A DNA stretch of 64,000 nucleotides from Micromonospora fulviviridis (GTDB taxonomy: Bacteria; Actinomycetota; Actinomycetes; Mycobacteriales; Micromonosporaceae): the NCBI RefSeq assembly GCF_014648395.1, contig NZ_BMRA01000005.1, positions 487,249-551,248 of the forward strand. The letters run 5' to 3'. Below the pieces are notes generated by a model that saw only the letters and a list, made by a program, of their open reading frames with translations, ran no database searches and was not told the DNA's origin. Of this stretch, positions 8,758 through 16,378 are shown one piece after another (positions within the stretch are counted from its first letter, which is position 1; each line of letters begins with the position of its first letter). Made by a program: the position numbers and the translations under genes.

Positions 8758-9471
8758 TCAGAAGAGACCCGCAAACTGTGAGTCGAGCCACTCCCGGAAC
8801 CGGCCCACCCACTCGCCGTCGGTGGTCGGCCAGTCGAACTGGCCGGTCATCGCCACGACGCCGAGCACCACGGCGCCAAGGCCGACGATCACGCCGATCA
8901 GGGCGTCGGTCTTGCCGGCCACGTGCCGGCGCCGGGTGGCGATCAGGCCGAGCACGGCAAGCACCGCGCCGACCGCGCCGAGGCCGATGCCGTAGCCGGC
9001 GAGGGTGCCGGAGAGCACGAAGAGCGCGCCGACCACCGACACGATCAGCCCGAGGGTGGCGAGCAGGCTGGCCCGGGGCCGCTTCGTGGTGACCGGCTCG
9101 ACCCGCTCCACCGCCGGGTCCCGGTCGACCGGCCGGTCCGGCCGGCCGTCCCCGTCCAGGTCGACGGTGCGCTCCAGGGTCGGGTCCGGGTCGACCGTCG
9201 TGGGAGTGCGCCGGCCGTCCGGGCCGGTCGGGCGGGCGGTGGCGGCCCGCGCCGCCGCGGCCCGGTCCGCTGCGCGCCGCTCCGCGTCGGTGGCGCGCTC
9301 GTCCTCGGTCGCCGTGGCGGCACTCCGGTACGTGGTCCGCTCCGTGTCGCGGTCGGTGACCACGGGCCGGTCGTCCACCCGGTCGCCGACCCGGTCGCGC
9401 TCGTCGACCACCCCGTCGCCGTTCACGTCTTCGGTTCGCGCCGGGTCGTTCCGGCGGGACAGAATCTTCAC
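8758..9471 (-). CDS. Membrane protein with two EF-hand/dockerin-like Asp loops
   Basis: This 237-residue protein of no recognised family has a long charged N-terminal region and a hydrophobic C-terminal half. Two Asp-rich loops fit the calcium-loop pattern DxNxDGxxD: DVNGDGVVDERD at about residues 15-26 and DLDGDGRPDRPVD near 103-115. Between them lies an Arg/Ala/Thr-rich, probably disordered or coiled stretch. Three hydrophobic segments follow (about 135-155, 157-177 and 188-210), then a short tail with several Trp and Phe. The start is a GTG at 9471 with a near-perfect AGGAGGT six bases upstream, so it should be well translated. Topology is unclear; if the N-terminus is cytoplasmic, the loops could sense internal Ca2+. 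Function unknown. Confidence 0.75.
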   Translation of the reverse strand: MKILSRRNDPARTEDVNGDGVVDERDRVGDRVDDRPVVTDRDTERTTYRSAATATEDERATDAERRAADRAAAARAATARPTGPDGRRTPTTVDPDPTLERTVDLDGDGRPDRPVDRDPAVERVEPVTTKRPRASLLATLGLIVSVVGALFVLSGTLAGYGIGLGAVGAVLAVLGLIATRRRHVAGKTDALIGVIVGLGAVVLGVVAMTGQFDWPTTDGEWVGRFREWLDSQFAGLF

Positions 9472-9595
9472 TGGGACACCTCCTGATCTCCGGCGCGGAG
9501 ACCGCGCATGACAGTGAGGACGTACCCCGTGGCGGACAGGTCGACACCCGTCGACCCCCGCTCCTGCCTGGTCGGCGTCGTACGGGCCGGCGGGC

Positions 9596-9601
9596 TACCG
9601 T
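9596..9601 (+). promoter_or_regulatory. -10 box of the nei gene (leaderless)
   Basis: TACCGT ends seven bases before the GTG at 9609; no Shine-Dalgarno site is visible, consistent with a leaderless transcript. Confidence 0.45.
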
Positions 9602-9608
9602 TGCCGTC

Positions 9609-10418
9609 GTGCCAGAGGGACACACCATCCACCGCCTGGCGGCCCGGCACGCCGAGCTCTTCGCCGGCGACAAGGTGCACGCCGCCAGCCCGCAGGGCCG
9701 CTTCGCCGAGGGCGCGGCCCGGCTCACCGGCACCGTCCTGGACGGCACCGAGGCGTACGGCAAGCACCTGCTGCACCACTACGCCGGCGAGCTGACCCTG
9801 CACGTCCACCTCGGGCTCTACGGCAAGGTCACCGACGGCCCGGGCGAACCGCCGCCCCCGATCGGGCAGGTCCGATTGCGGTTGACCAGTGACCGGCACT
9901 GGCTGGACCTGCGCGGGCCGACCGCGTGCGAGCTGCTCACCCCGCCCGAGGTGGCCGCGCTGCGCGACCGGCTCGGCCCCGACCCGCTGCGCGCCGACGC
10001 CGACCCCGAGCGGGCGTACGCCCGGATCCGGCGCAGCGCCACCCCGCTGGCCGCCCTGCTGCTGGACCAGTCCGTGGTGGCTGGCACCGGCCTGATCTTC
10101 GTGACCGAGGCCCTGTTCCGGGCCGGGCTGCCGCCGCTGCTGCCGGGGCGGGACCTCACCCCGGCCGGCTGGGCGGAACTCTGGGCCGACCTGGTGGCGC
10201 TGATGACCGTCGCCGTCGAGCGGGGCCGGATCGACACCGTGCGGGACGACCACCTGCCGGAGGCCATGGGCCGGGCGCCGCGGGTCGACCGGCACGGCGG
10301 CGAGGTGTACGTCTACCGCCGCCCCGGCGAGCCCTGCCACGTCTGCGGCGCCGAGGTCAGCCGCGGCGAGCTGGCCGGCCGCAACCTCTACTGGTGCGCC
10401 ACCTGCCAGGCCCGCTGA
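9609..10418 (+). CDS. nei: Nei/Fpg-family DNA glycosylase (endonuclease VIII)
   Basis: A 269-residue base-excision-repair enzyme that removes oxidised pyrimidines and cuts the DNA backbone by beta,delta-elimination. After removal of the initiator Met, Pro2 is the catalytic amine and Glu3 the acid, as seen in PEGHTIHRLA. The helix-two-turn-helix segment with DQSVVAGTG lies near residues 157-166. The C-terminal zinc finger has four cysteines at 243, 246, 263 and 266. The PEGHTIH start and the GKHLLHHY and DLRGPT segments match the mycobacterial Nei1 (Rv2464c) type rather than MutM. It starts with GTG right after a leaderless promoter and stands alone as a transcription unit. Confidence 0.93.
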   Translation: MPEGHTIHRLAARHAELFAGDKVHAASPQGRFAEGAARLTGTVLDGTEAYGKHLLHHYAGELTLHVHLGLYGKVTDGPGEPPPPIGQVRLRLTSDRHWLDLRGPTACELLTPPEVAALRDRLGPDPLRADADPERAYARIRRSATPLAALLLDQSVVAGTGLIFVTEALFRAGLPPLLPGRDLTPAGWAELWADLVALMTVAVERGRIDTVRDDHLPEAMGRAPRVDRHGGEVYVYRRPGEPCHVCGAEVSRGELAGRNLYWCATCQAR

Positions 10419-10466
10419 CCGGCGGCGGCGCCTTCGGTGGCGAACCGGCGACCGAGCGCGGCCCGC

Positions 10467-11306
10467 TCAGCCGACGGCGCGGAGGGCGCCGTGGCGGCGG
10501 TGCCGGAGCCGCTCCACGGCCTGCGCTGTCGCCTCGTCGGCGGGCAGGAGGACGACCAGTTCCTGGGCGTCGGTGCTCGACAGCTCCAGCTTCTCCCGGT
10601 GCCAGCGCAGCTCGCCCACGACGGGATGGCCGAGCCGCAGCGGCACCTGCGGCGGCGGCAGGTGCTGGCGGAGCCGTCGGGTGAACTCCTGACCGGCGAC
10701 GGGCGCGAGCTGGACCGTGAACCACTCGGAGGTTTCCGCGGACGGCCCGAGCCGCAGGTCGAAGGCCTGCTCGTCGGCCACCTGATCCCAGTCGGGGAAC
10801 ACGGTCCGGGCGCGGGAGTCGGTGAAGACGTAGCGGGTCAGGTTCGGCACGTCGGCGTCGAGCAGCCCGATCCCGCTCATGACCAGCTCGAACCCGCCCG
10901 TGTACGCGAGCACGTCGCCGAGGCGGTTGGTGACGAACGCGACCCCGGGTTCGAGCAGCCGGAGGGTCTCCCGCACGGTCGGCCGGACCTCGCGGTTGGG
11001 CGGGGCCGGGGGCCGGTGCCCGGGACAGGCCCCGCCCGTGATCTTCGCGAGGTAGCGCAGGTGCTCACGCTCCCCGGCGTCGAGGCTCAGGCCGTCCGCG
11101 AGGGCGTGCAGCACCGAGTGCGACGGGTTGCGGTCCCGGCCCTGCTCGATGCGGGTCAGGTATTCCACGCTGATCCCCGAGCGGGTGGCCACCTCCGCAC
11201 GGGTCAGGCCGGGGGAGCGGCGCCGGCCCCGGTCCGGCAGGCCGAAGGACTCCGGCTGGAGGCTGTCGCGCTTGGCGCGGACGAAGTCGCCCAGTGGCGT
11301 ACCCAT
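10467..11306 (-). CDS. Xre-type regulator with MmyB-like ligand-binding domain
   Basis: A 279-residue cytoplasmic regulator. Residues about 30-85 form a helix-turn-helix of the Xre type (LTRAEVATRSGISVEYLTRIEQGRD). Residues about 105-265 resemble the MmyB-like ligand-binding domain common in actinobacterial regulators, with its YVFTDSRAR and aromatic DW segments. Ligands for this group are not well defined; fatty acids have been proposed. The ATG at 11306 lies seven bases after a minus-strand TAGACT box, so the mRNA is probably leaderless. It is divergent from an NADPH-dependent FMN reductase gene, the classic arrangement for this family, and likely controls it. Confidence 0.9.
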   Translation of the reverse strand: MGTPLGDFVRAKRDSLQPESFGLPDRGRRRSPGLTRAEVATRSGISVEYLTRIEQGRDRNPSHSVLHALADGLSLDAGEREHLRYLAKITGGACPGHRPPAPPNREVRPTVRETLRLLEPGVAFVTNRLGDVLAYTGGFELVMSGIGLLDADVPNLTRYVFTDSRARTVFPDWDQVADEQAFDLRLGPSAETSEWFTVQLAPVAGQEFTRRLRQHLPPPQVPLRLGHPVVGELRWHREKLELSSTDAQELVVLLPADEATAQAVERLRHRRHGALRAVG

Positions 11307-11313
11307 GGGTGGA

Positions 11314-11353
11314 AGTCTAGGGCCGGTTCCGGCCGCACCGGCCGGCGTAGCGT
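11314..11353. promoter_or_regulatory. Divergent promoters for the MmyB-like regulator and FMN reductase
   Basis: On the minus strand TAGACT (11319-11314) is seven bases before the regulator ATG. On the plus strand TAGCGT (11348-11353) would start a transcript near 11360 with a leader of about 60 bases. The two boxes are only about 30 bases apart, so a bound regulator would affect both. Confidence 0.45.
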
Positions 11354-11419
11354 GGCCCTGCGGGGGCCAGCCTGCGCCCGGTCTGGTTGCCGCCGTCCGG
11401 GCGGCGGACCGTGGACCGC

Positions 11420-12013
11420 ATGAACGAGAAGCACAGGTTGGTCATTGTCATCGGAAGCGTCCGTGAGGGCCGGTTCGGGCCGGTCGTCGCGTCCTGGGTC
11501 GCCGAGCGGGCGCGCGAGCACGGCGGGTTCGACGTCGACGTCGTCGACCTCGCCGACGTCGAGATCCCGCTGTCGCTGCCGGCGCAGTCACCGAAGTTCG
11601 CGGGCGACGCGTACCCGCGCCCGGCGGCCATGGCGTCGCTCACCGCCCGGCTGACGGAGGCGGACGCGTTCATCCTGGTCACCCCGGAGTACAACCACAG
11701 CTACCCGGCCGCGCTGAAGGCGGCCATCGACTGGCACTTCACCCAGTGGACGGCCAAGCCGGTGGCCTTCGTGAGCTACGGCGGGGCCGCCGGCGGCCGG
11801 CACGCCGTCCTGCACCTGGAGAACGTGCTGACCGAACTGCACGCGGTGACGATCCGCGACGGGCTGGCCTTCCCGAACTACTTCACCGCCTGGCAGGACG
11901 GCCAGCCGCTCGACGCCGCGGCCTCCGGATACGCCAAGACCCTGCTGGACCAGCTCGCCTGGTGGGCCGGGGCGCTGCGGTCGGCACGCGAGGCCGTCCC
12001 GTACCCGGCCTGA
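11420..12013 (+). CDS. NADPH-dependent FMN reductase (quinone reductase-like flavoprotein)
   Basis: This 197-residue flavodoxin-fold protein has the FMN-binding loop GSVREGRFG near residues 9-17 and the second FMN contact TPEYNHSYPAALKAAID around 93-110, typical of NADPH-dependent FMN reductases and azo/quinone reductases. It probably reduces quinones or electrophiles by two-electron transfer in the cytoplasm. I use the ATG at 11420 because the protein then begins just before the first beta-strand (RLVIVIGS); the upstream in-frame start would add only a short Arg-rich tail. It is divergent from the MmyB-like regulator. A hairpin shared with the next convergent gene ends the transcript. Confidence 0.9.
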   Translation: MNEKHRLVIVIGSVREGRFGPVVASWVAERAREHGGFDVDVVDLADVEIPLSLPAQSPKFAGDAYPRPAAMASLTARLTEADAFILVTPEYNHSYPAALKAAIDWHFTQWTAKPVAFVSYGGAAGGRHAVLHLENVLTELHAVTIRDGLAFPNYFTAWQDGQPLDAAASGYAKTLLDQLAWWAGALRSAREAVPYPA

Positions 12014-12031
12014 CCGCCGAACGGTGGGCGA

Positions 12032-12061
12032 GGGTGACCGGTTCGCGGGGGCCGGTCACCC
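12032..12061. terminator. Hairpin terminator between convergent genes
   Basis: GGGTGACCGG (12032-12041) pairs with CCGGTCACCC (12052-12061) across a ten-base loop. The right arm overlaps the stop codon of the minus-strand kinase gene. Confidence 0.6.
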
Positions 12062-12928
12062 CATCCCGAGCAGCCGGCGGACCGTCTCGACCTGGTGCGG
12101 GAAGACCTCGTCCTCGCCGATGCTCCAGGCCAGCGTGTGCACGACCGCCCACCCGCGCACCCGGTCCCGGTCCAGGCCCAGCTCGGCGCTGAGCCGGTCC
12201 AGCCGGTGGCGGAGCGCGGCGGGGGAGTCCCCCAGCTCGGGGCCGCGCACCAGCGGCACCGCCCCGAACTCCCGCTCGCCGACCAGGGGCTTCGGGTCGA
12301 TGACCAGCCACGGCTCCCGGGTGGCCGCCAGCACGTTGCCCGCGTGCAGGTCCTGGTTGACCAGCACCTGCTCGCCCTGGCTGGGCACCAGGTCGGCGAG
12401 CAGCCCGAGGGCGGCATCCAGCAGCACCTGCTCGAACGGCCGGTTCAGCCGCTCCCACTTGGCCGGCAGCCGCTCGGCCCAGCCGGCCGCCTCCTCGGCG
12501 AGCGGGGTGAACGGCGGGCCGGCCGGCACCCAGAGGCGGGGCAGCAGTCCGACCGCCACGTCGAGCGCCGCCTCGGGCGGCAGCCGGTGCAGCGCGGTGC
12601 CGGGGACGCAGCGCTCGACCAGCAGCGCGCGGCGCTCGGCGTCGTGGGCCAGCAACCGGATCGCGCCCTGGCCGGCCCAGTGCGCCAGCGCGGTCGCCTC
12701 GTGCACGCTGTCGTCGTCCGGGTACTGGAGCTTGAGCACCGCCGGGGTGCCGTCCGGCAGCTCTACGGGCATGGCCAGCGACGCGAAGGCGTACGCGAAG
12801 GGCGGGCCGATCCGCAGCTCCCACCGGGCGGCGCAGTCGGCCAGCCGGTCCGGCAGGGTGGCCAGCCACGCCCGGCCGGCCGGATACCGCTCGGTCCAGC
12901 GCAGCCCCTCGGGGATCTCCAGACGCAT
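12056..12928 (-). CDS. APH(6)/hydroxyurea-phosphotransferase-like kinase
   Basis: A 290-residue kinase of the aminoglycoside phosphotransferase superfamily. The Brenner-type catalytic motif reads VNQDLHAGN, with catalytic Asp193, His195 and Asn198; the usual His-Gly before the Asp is replaced by Asn-Gln. The metal-binding DPK follows (Asp211). The ATP-side LKLQYP and E-rich helix lie near residues 65-85. The best family fit is the APH(6)/streptomycin-6-kinase and hydroxyurea phosphotransferase group, so it may inactivate an aminocyclitol, but many members act on unknown small molecules. The ATG at 12928 lies six bases after a minus-strand CAGGAT box, which favours it over the longer frame from 12964. 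It stands alone. Confidence 0.82.
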   Translation of the reverse strand: MRLEIPEGLRWTERYPAGRAWLATLPDRLADCAARWELRIGPPFAYAFASLAMPVELPDGTPAVLKLQYPDDDSVHEATALAHWAGQGAIRLLAHDAERRALLVERCVPGTALHRLPPEAALDVAVGLLPRLWVPAGPPFTPLAEEAAGWAERLPAKWERLNRPFEQVLLDAALGLLADLVPSQGEQVLVNQDLHAGNVLAATREPWLVIDPKPLVGEREFGAVPLVRGPELGDSPAALRHRLDRLSAELGLDRDRVRGWAVVHTLAWSIGEDEVFPHQVETVRRLLGMG

Positions 12929-12934
12929 CCGACC

Positions 12935-12940
12935 ATCCTG
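12935..12940 (-). promoter_or_regulatory. -10 box of the APH-like gene (leaderless)
   Basis: CAGGAT on the minus strand, six bases before the ATG at 12928. The first position deviates from TANNNT, but the same hexamer recurs at the same distance before 18785 and 40241. Confidence 0.4.
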
Positions 12941-13016
12941 CGTTCCGGTGGCGATCGCGTACAACCGTTTCAGCCGCGATGCCGTCTGGAACAGCGAACC
13001 CCACGGAGGTGGCCGG

Positions 13017-13532
13017 ATGCCGGACGCATCGGACCAGGAATACGTCGACTACGTCACCGCACGCCTGCCGGCGCTGCGCCGGCTCGCGTACGGACTCTGC
13101 GGCGACCGCGACCAGGCCGACGACCTGGTGCAGGAGACCGCCACCCGGCTCTACCTGCGCTGGGCGCGGATCGGGGAGGTCGAGCAGCTCGACGCGTACG
13201 TCCGCACGGTGCTGGTGCGGCACTTCCTGGACACCCGGCGGCGCGGCTGGTGGCGGGTGCACCTGTTCGGCGGGCCACCCGACGTGCGGTCCACCGAGGA
13301 CCGGGGCGTCGAGGAGCGGACCGTGCTGCGCGACGCCCTGGCCCAGGTGCCGCCCCGCCAGCGCACGGTGCTGGTGCTGCGCTTCCTGCACGACCTGCCG
13401 GTGGAGGAGGTGGCCCGGACGCTGGGCTGCTCGCCCGGCACGGTGAAGAGCCAGACCTCGCACGGCCTGGCGGCGATGCGCCGGCTGCTCGGAGACCGCG
13501 AGCTGGCCGGTCGGACCGGAAAGGAGCGGTGA
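13017..13532 (+). CDS. ECF sigma factor, SigE-type subfamily
   Basis: A 171-residue sigma-70-family factor with region 2 at about residues 12-75 (DQADDLVQETATRLYLRWARI) and region 4 at about 108-155 (LPVEEVARTLGCSPGTVKSQ). It redirects RNA polymerase to a stress or signal regulon. The ATG at 13017 has GGAGGT about seven bases upstream. The next gene, starting at 13535, encodes a single-pass membrane protein and is almost certainly its regulator. The sigma stop and the neighbour's possible GTG start overlap, so expression is coupled. The signal is unknown. Confidence 0.9.
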   Translation: MPDASDQEYVDYVTARLPALRRLAYGLCGDRDQADDLVQETATRLYLRWARIGEVEQLDAYVRTVLVRHFLDTRRRGWWRVHLFGGPPDVRSTEDRGVEERTVLRDALAQVPPRQRTVLVLRFLHDLPVEEVARTLGCSPGTVKSQTSHGLAAMRRLLGDRELAGRTGKER

Positions 13533-13534
13533 GC

Positions 13535-14782
13535 ATGAGGACCGATGACGAACACGTCGCCAACCGGCTGCGGTGGCTGGACGACGAGCCGGCCGGCCCG
13601 CCCCGGATCGACCTGCCGGGGGCGATCCGGGAGGCGCGCCGCCGCCGACGTAACCGCCGGGTGGCGGCGGCCGGACTGGCCGCCCTGGGCGTGCTGGCGG
13701 TGGCGGCGCTGCCGGCGGCGCTGGGCGAGGACCGGCGGGCGGCGCCTGCGCCGGCCGCGAGCCCCAGCCCGTCGTTGCCGTTGCCCGAACCGACCGGCCC
13801 GTGGCAGGGGGTGTGCACGGCCACACTGCTGCCCGTGCCGGGCGATCCACGGGCCGCGGTCACCGGCGGAGACCCGGACGGCCGGTGGCTGGTGGGGCGT
13901 CGGGCCCCGCAGGGGCAGGGTCGCACGGATTTCGGCCTGCTGATCTGGGAGGGGGACCAGGTCCGGGAGGTCGAGATGCCGGGCTCCATGCAGAAGCTGA
14001 CGGACGTGAACCGGGCAGGCCTGGCGGTGGGTTCGTCGTGGGGGGCCGGCAGGGAGCAGCGGGCGTGGGCGGTGCGCGACGGCGAGGTCATCGGCCTGCC
14101 CGTGGTGACGTCCGGGGGCGCGACGGCCGTCAACGACGCCGGCCGGATCGTCGGCTACCGCAATCTGGTTCCCGAGAAACCCTGGATCCAACGGCCGGTG
14201 GTCTGGGACTCGTACCGGAGCCGGCCGGTCGACCTGCCACTGCCCGGCCCGAAGTGGGAGGGCACGGCCATCGACATCGACGAGGACGGCACCATCCTGG
14301 CCACGATGACCGACGGGCACCCGGACAAGCCCACCCGCGCGGTGGTGTGGCGTCCGGGCGCCGCCCGGCCGGAGGTGCTGCCGTTGCCGCGGGTGCCCGG
14401 CGGGAAGGCCGACCGGTTCATGCCCCTGTCGTTGGCCGGTGGCTGGGTGACCGGCACCGCCGAACGCGACACCGAGGTGGTCCCCCGCAGCGGCATACCC
14501 AGCTATCCGGTGCGGATCAACCTGCGGACCGGGCAGGCGGAGGTGCTGAAGGGCGTCCTCTGGGCCGGGACCGGCAACGGTCAGGGCTGGCTGGCCGGTT
14601 GGGTCTCCGATGACGTGCCGGGCGTGATCACCGACACGAGGTCGGTGAGGTTGCCCGTGCCGGACGGCTGGCGCGGCGAGCGGCAGGGCGAGGTGACCAG
14701 CTTCAGCGACGACGGCCGGGTGCTCGGCGGGAAGCTCGAGTCCGACGACCAGGTCCGGCCGGTGCGCTGGACCTGCCGGTGA
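13535..14782 (+). CDS. Membrane partner of the sigma factor with repeated extracytoplasmic beta-motifs
   Basis: A 415-residue protein with a short cytoplasmic N-terminus, a very basic stretch (ARRRRRNRR) ending near residue 45, one membrane segment at about 46-65, a Pro/Ser linker, and a large external domain. That domain repeats the pattern hydrophobic-N/D-x-x-G-x-hydrophobic-G (VNRAGLAVG, VNDAGRIVG, FSDDGRVLGG), reminiscent of HAF-type beta-propeller repeats. No zinc anti-sigma (HxxxCxxC) motif is visible, so if it is an anti-sigma factor it is not of the ZAS type. AAGGAG lies eight bases before the ATG at 13535; a GTG at 13529 overlapping the sigma stop is an alternative start. The context (sigma gene three bases upstream) suggests signal reception from outside the cell. 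Confidence 0.75.
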   Translation: MRTDDEHVANRLRWLDDEPAGPPRIDLPGAIREARRRRRNRRVAAAGLAALGVLAVAALPAALGEDRRAAPAPAASPSPSLPLPEPTGPWQGVCTATLLPVPGDPRAAVTGGDPDGRWLVGRRAPQGQGRTDFGLLIWEGDQVREVEMPGSMQKLTDVNRAGLAVGSSWGAGREQRAWAVRDGEVIGLPVVTSGGATAVNDAGRIVGYRNLVPEKPWIQRPVVWDSYRSRPVDLPLPGPKWEGTAIDIDEDGTILATMTDGHPDKPTRAVVWRPGAARPEVLPLPRVPGGKADRFMPLSLAGGWVTGTAERDTEVVPRSGIPSYPVRINLRTGQAEVLKGVLWAGTGNGQGWLAGWVSDDVPGVITDTRSVRLPVPDGWRGERQGEVTSFSDDGRVLGGKLESDDQVRPVRWTCR

Positions 14783-14819
14783 CCGGTCCGGGGGCGGTCC
14801 CGCACCGCCCCCGGACCGG
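14783..14819. terminator. Bidirectional hairpin terminator
   Basis: A 16-bp perfect stem (14783-14798 with 14804-14819, five-base loop) lies exactly between two convergent stop codons. Confidence 0.8.
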
Positions 14820-14825
14820 AGCCGT

Positions 14826-16247
14826 TCAGCGCAGCCGGCGGATGTCGCCGTACGCCCGGTAGAAGCCGCCCCGGCCGGCCTCCCGGACCTCCGCGACCAG
14901 GTAACGCGCGCCCGGCTCCCGGATGCCCTTGGGGAACTGCACCGACCAGTCCCGCCGGTAGCCGTCGGAGAGCACGCGGATGCGCGTCCGGCCGCCCTGC
15001 TCGACGCACTGCACGACGACGCCGGCCCGGTCGTCGGTGGTCACCTCGACGGTGGTCCAGGCGGCCGGCTCGGGCAGCCGGGCCGGGGCCTTCACGTCGA
15101 CCACCTCGGGCACGCTGCCCGCCTCGGCCGCCCGGATCGCCGGCTCGCTGGCGTCGATGCAGGCCAGGTGGCCACCGGTGGTCACCACGTAGAGCCGCTC
15201 GTCGTGGTACTGCATCGAGTACGCCGAGCCGCAGCCGGTGCCGAGCTTCCACAGCCGGTTGCCGGACTCGTCGAAGCAGTAGATCGAGGAGGCGCTGTCG
15301 CCGGCGAAGACGTACCGGCCGCCCTCGGCCGTGGCGCAGGAGAAGACCGCGGCGTCGCACCGGTAGGTCCGCTCGGCCCGCCCGTCCTTGCGCAGCCGTA
15401 CCACCTCGCGGGTGCCGGTCCCGGCGAACACGGCGTCGCGCTCCTGCCAGCCGAACAGCACCGCCCCGGTGCGGGTGTGCCACAGCTCCCGCCCGGTCCG
15501 CCAGTCGTAGCCGGTGACCCCCTGCGAGTGGCCGTGGTAGAGGGCGTCGGTGTCGCACCGCACCATCCACGCGGAGCGGCCCCGGCCCGGCCGGCGCCAG
15601 AGGAACTCGTCCTCGTGGTCGACCGCGGCGATGCCGCCCTCGCGGTCGGAGACGCCCAGCACGCCGTCGTGGATGTCCAGCCAGTAGATGTCGATGTCGG
15701 GGGCGATCGCGTACGCCACCCGCGGCACCTTGCCGGAGAGGTCGTAGACGTTGCCGTCGTCGCAGCCCGCGTAGATCCAGGCGTCGTCGGCGACGATGCA
15801 CTTCACCCCGTCGGGGAGCCGCACCTGGTTGAGCACCCGGGCGTCGTGGTCGAGCGTGGTGATCACGCCGTGCTCGTTGCCCACCATGCAGGTCTGCCCG
15901 TCGATGAAGATGCCGAACGCGGGCGCGCCGGAGGCGTAGCGCCAGAGGACCGGCGCGGTGCGGGCGGTGGAGCGGGTGCTGACGATCTGCCGGCGGGAGA
16001 CCGCCCGCTTCTGGCGTACGCCGGGGACGGCCGGCGCGTATCCCTTCCGGATCTTCTCCCCGATCTTCTTGGCGGCGGCGGCCCGGGCACGGGCGTTGTC
16101 CGGGAAGTTGCTGATCTTCACCTGGCCCTGGTCGCCGATCCGGCCGTAACGCACGGCCATCGTGGTGCCGTCGACCACGACCTCGTAGAACTTGTGCGCT
16201 CCTCCGTCCACTTCGGACAGTTCGAGGTAAGTCGTCTCCTGCGACAT
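14826..16247 (-). CDS. WGR-domain protein with PQQ-like beta-propeller
   Basis: This 473-residue protein joins an N-terminal WGR domain (about residues 5-75) to a beta-propeller of repeated blades (about 105-395) and a short C-terminal domain. The WGR core reads YGRIG at residues 34-38, so the signature Trp is replaced by Tyr. In blades such as GCDDGNVYDLSG, GYDWRTGRELW and CFDESGNRLWKLG the pattern is that of PQQ/quinoprotein-like repeats. The E. coli relative MolR/YehI has a WGR domain, but its role is not settled. WGR domains elsewhere bind nucleic acid next to PARP. No signal peptide is visible, so it is probably cytoplasmic. The ATG at 16247 is preceded by GGAGG. Function unknown. Confidence 0.82.
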   Translation of the reverse strand: MSQETTYLELSEVDGGAHKFYEVVVDGTTMAVRYGRIGDQGQVKISNFPDNARARAAAAKKIGEKIRKGYAPAVPGVRQKRAVSRRQIVSTRSTARTAPVLWRYASGAPAFGIFIDGQTCMVGNEHGVITTLDHDARVLNQVRLPDGVKCIVADDAWIYAGCDDGNVYDLSGKVPRVAYAIAPDIDIYWLDIHDGVLGVSDREGGIAAVDHEDEFLWRRPGRGRSAWMVRCDTDALYHGHSQGVTGYDWRTGRELWHTRTGAVLFGWQERDAVFAGTGTREVVRLRKDGRAERTYRCDAAVFSCATAEGGRYVFAGDSASSIYCFDESGNRLWKLGTGCGSAYSMQYHDERLYVVTTGGHLACIDASEPAIRAAEAGSVPEVVDVKAPARLPEPAAWTTVEVTTDDRAGVVVQCVEQGGRTRIRVLSDGYRRDWSVQFPKGIREPGARYLVAEVREAGRGGFYRAYGDIRRLR

Positions 16248-16328
16248 GGGATGCCTCCGAGGGGGAAGTGCCGGACCCGGCAACGCGACAGCGCGCACAA
16301 GGTAACCGCGCCCCCCGACAAAGAGCTT

Positions 16329-16370
16329 CGGGTGCGTCTGTTGTGGCCGGGACGACAACAGACGCACCCG
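16329..16370. terminator. 16-bp perfect hairpin 3' of the DUF559 gene
   Basis: CGGGTGCGTCTGTTGT (16329-16344) pairs perfectly with 16355-16370 across a ten-base loop. It lies directly after the DUF559 stop on the minus strand. It shares sequence with the hairpin on the other side of that gene at 17348-17393. Confidence 0.65.
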
Positions 16371-16378
16371 CAACGGCT

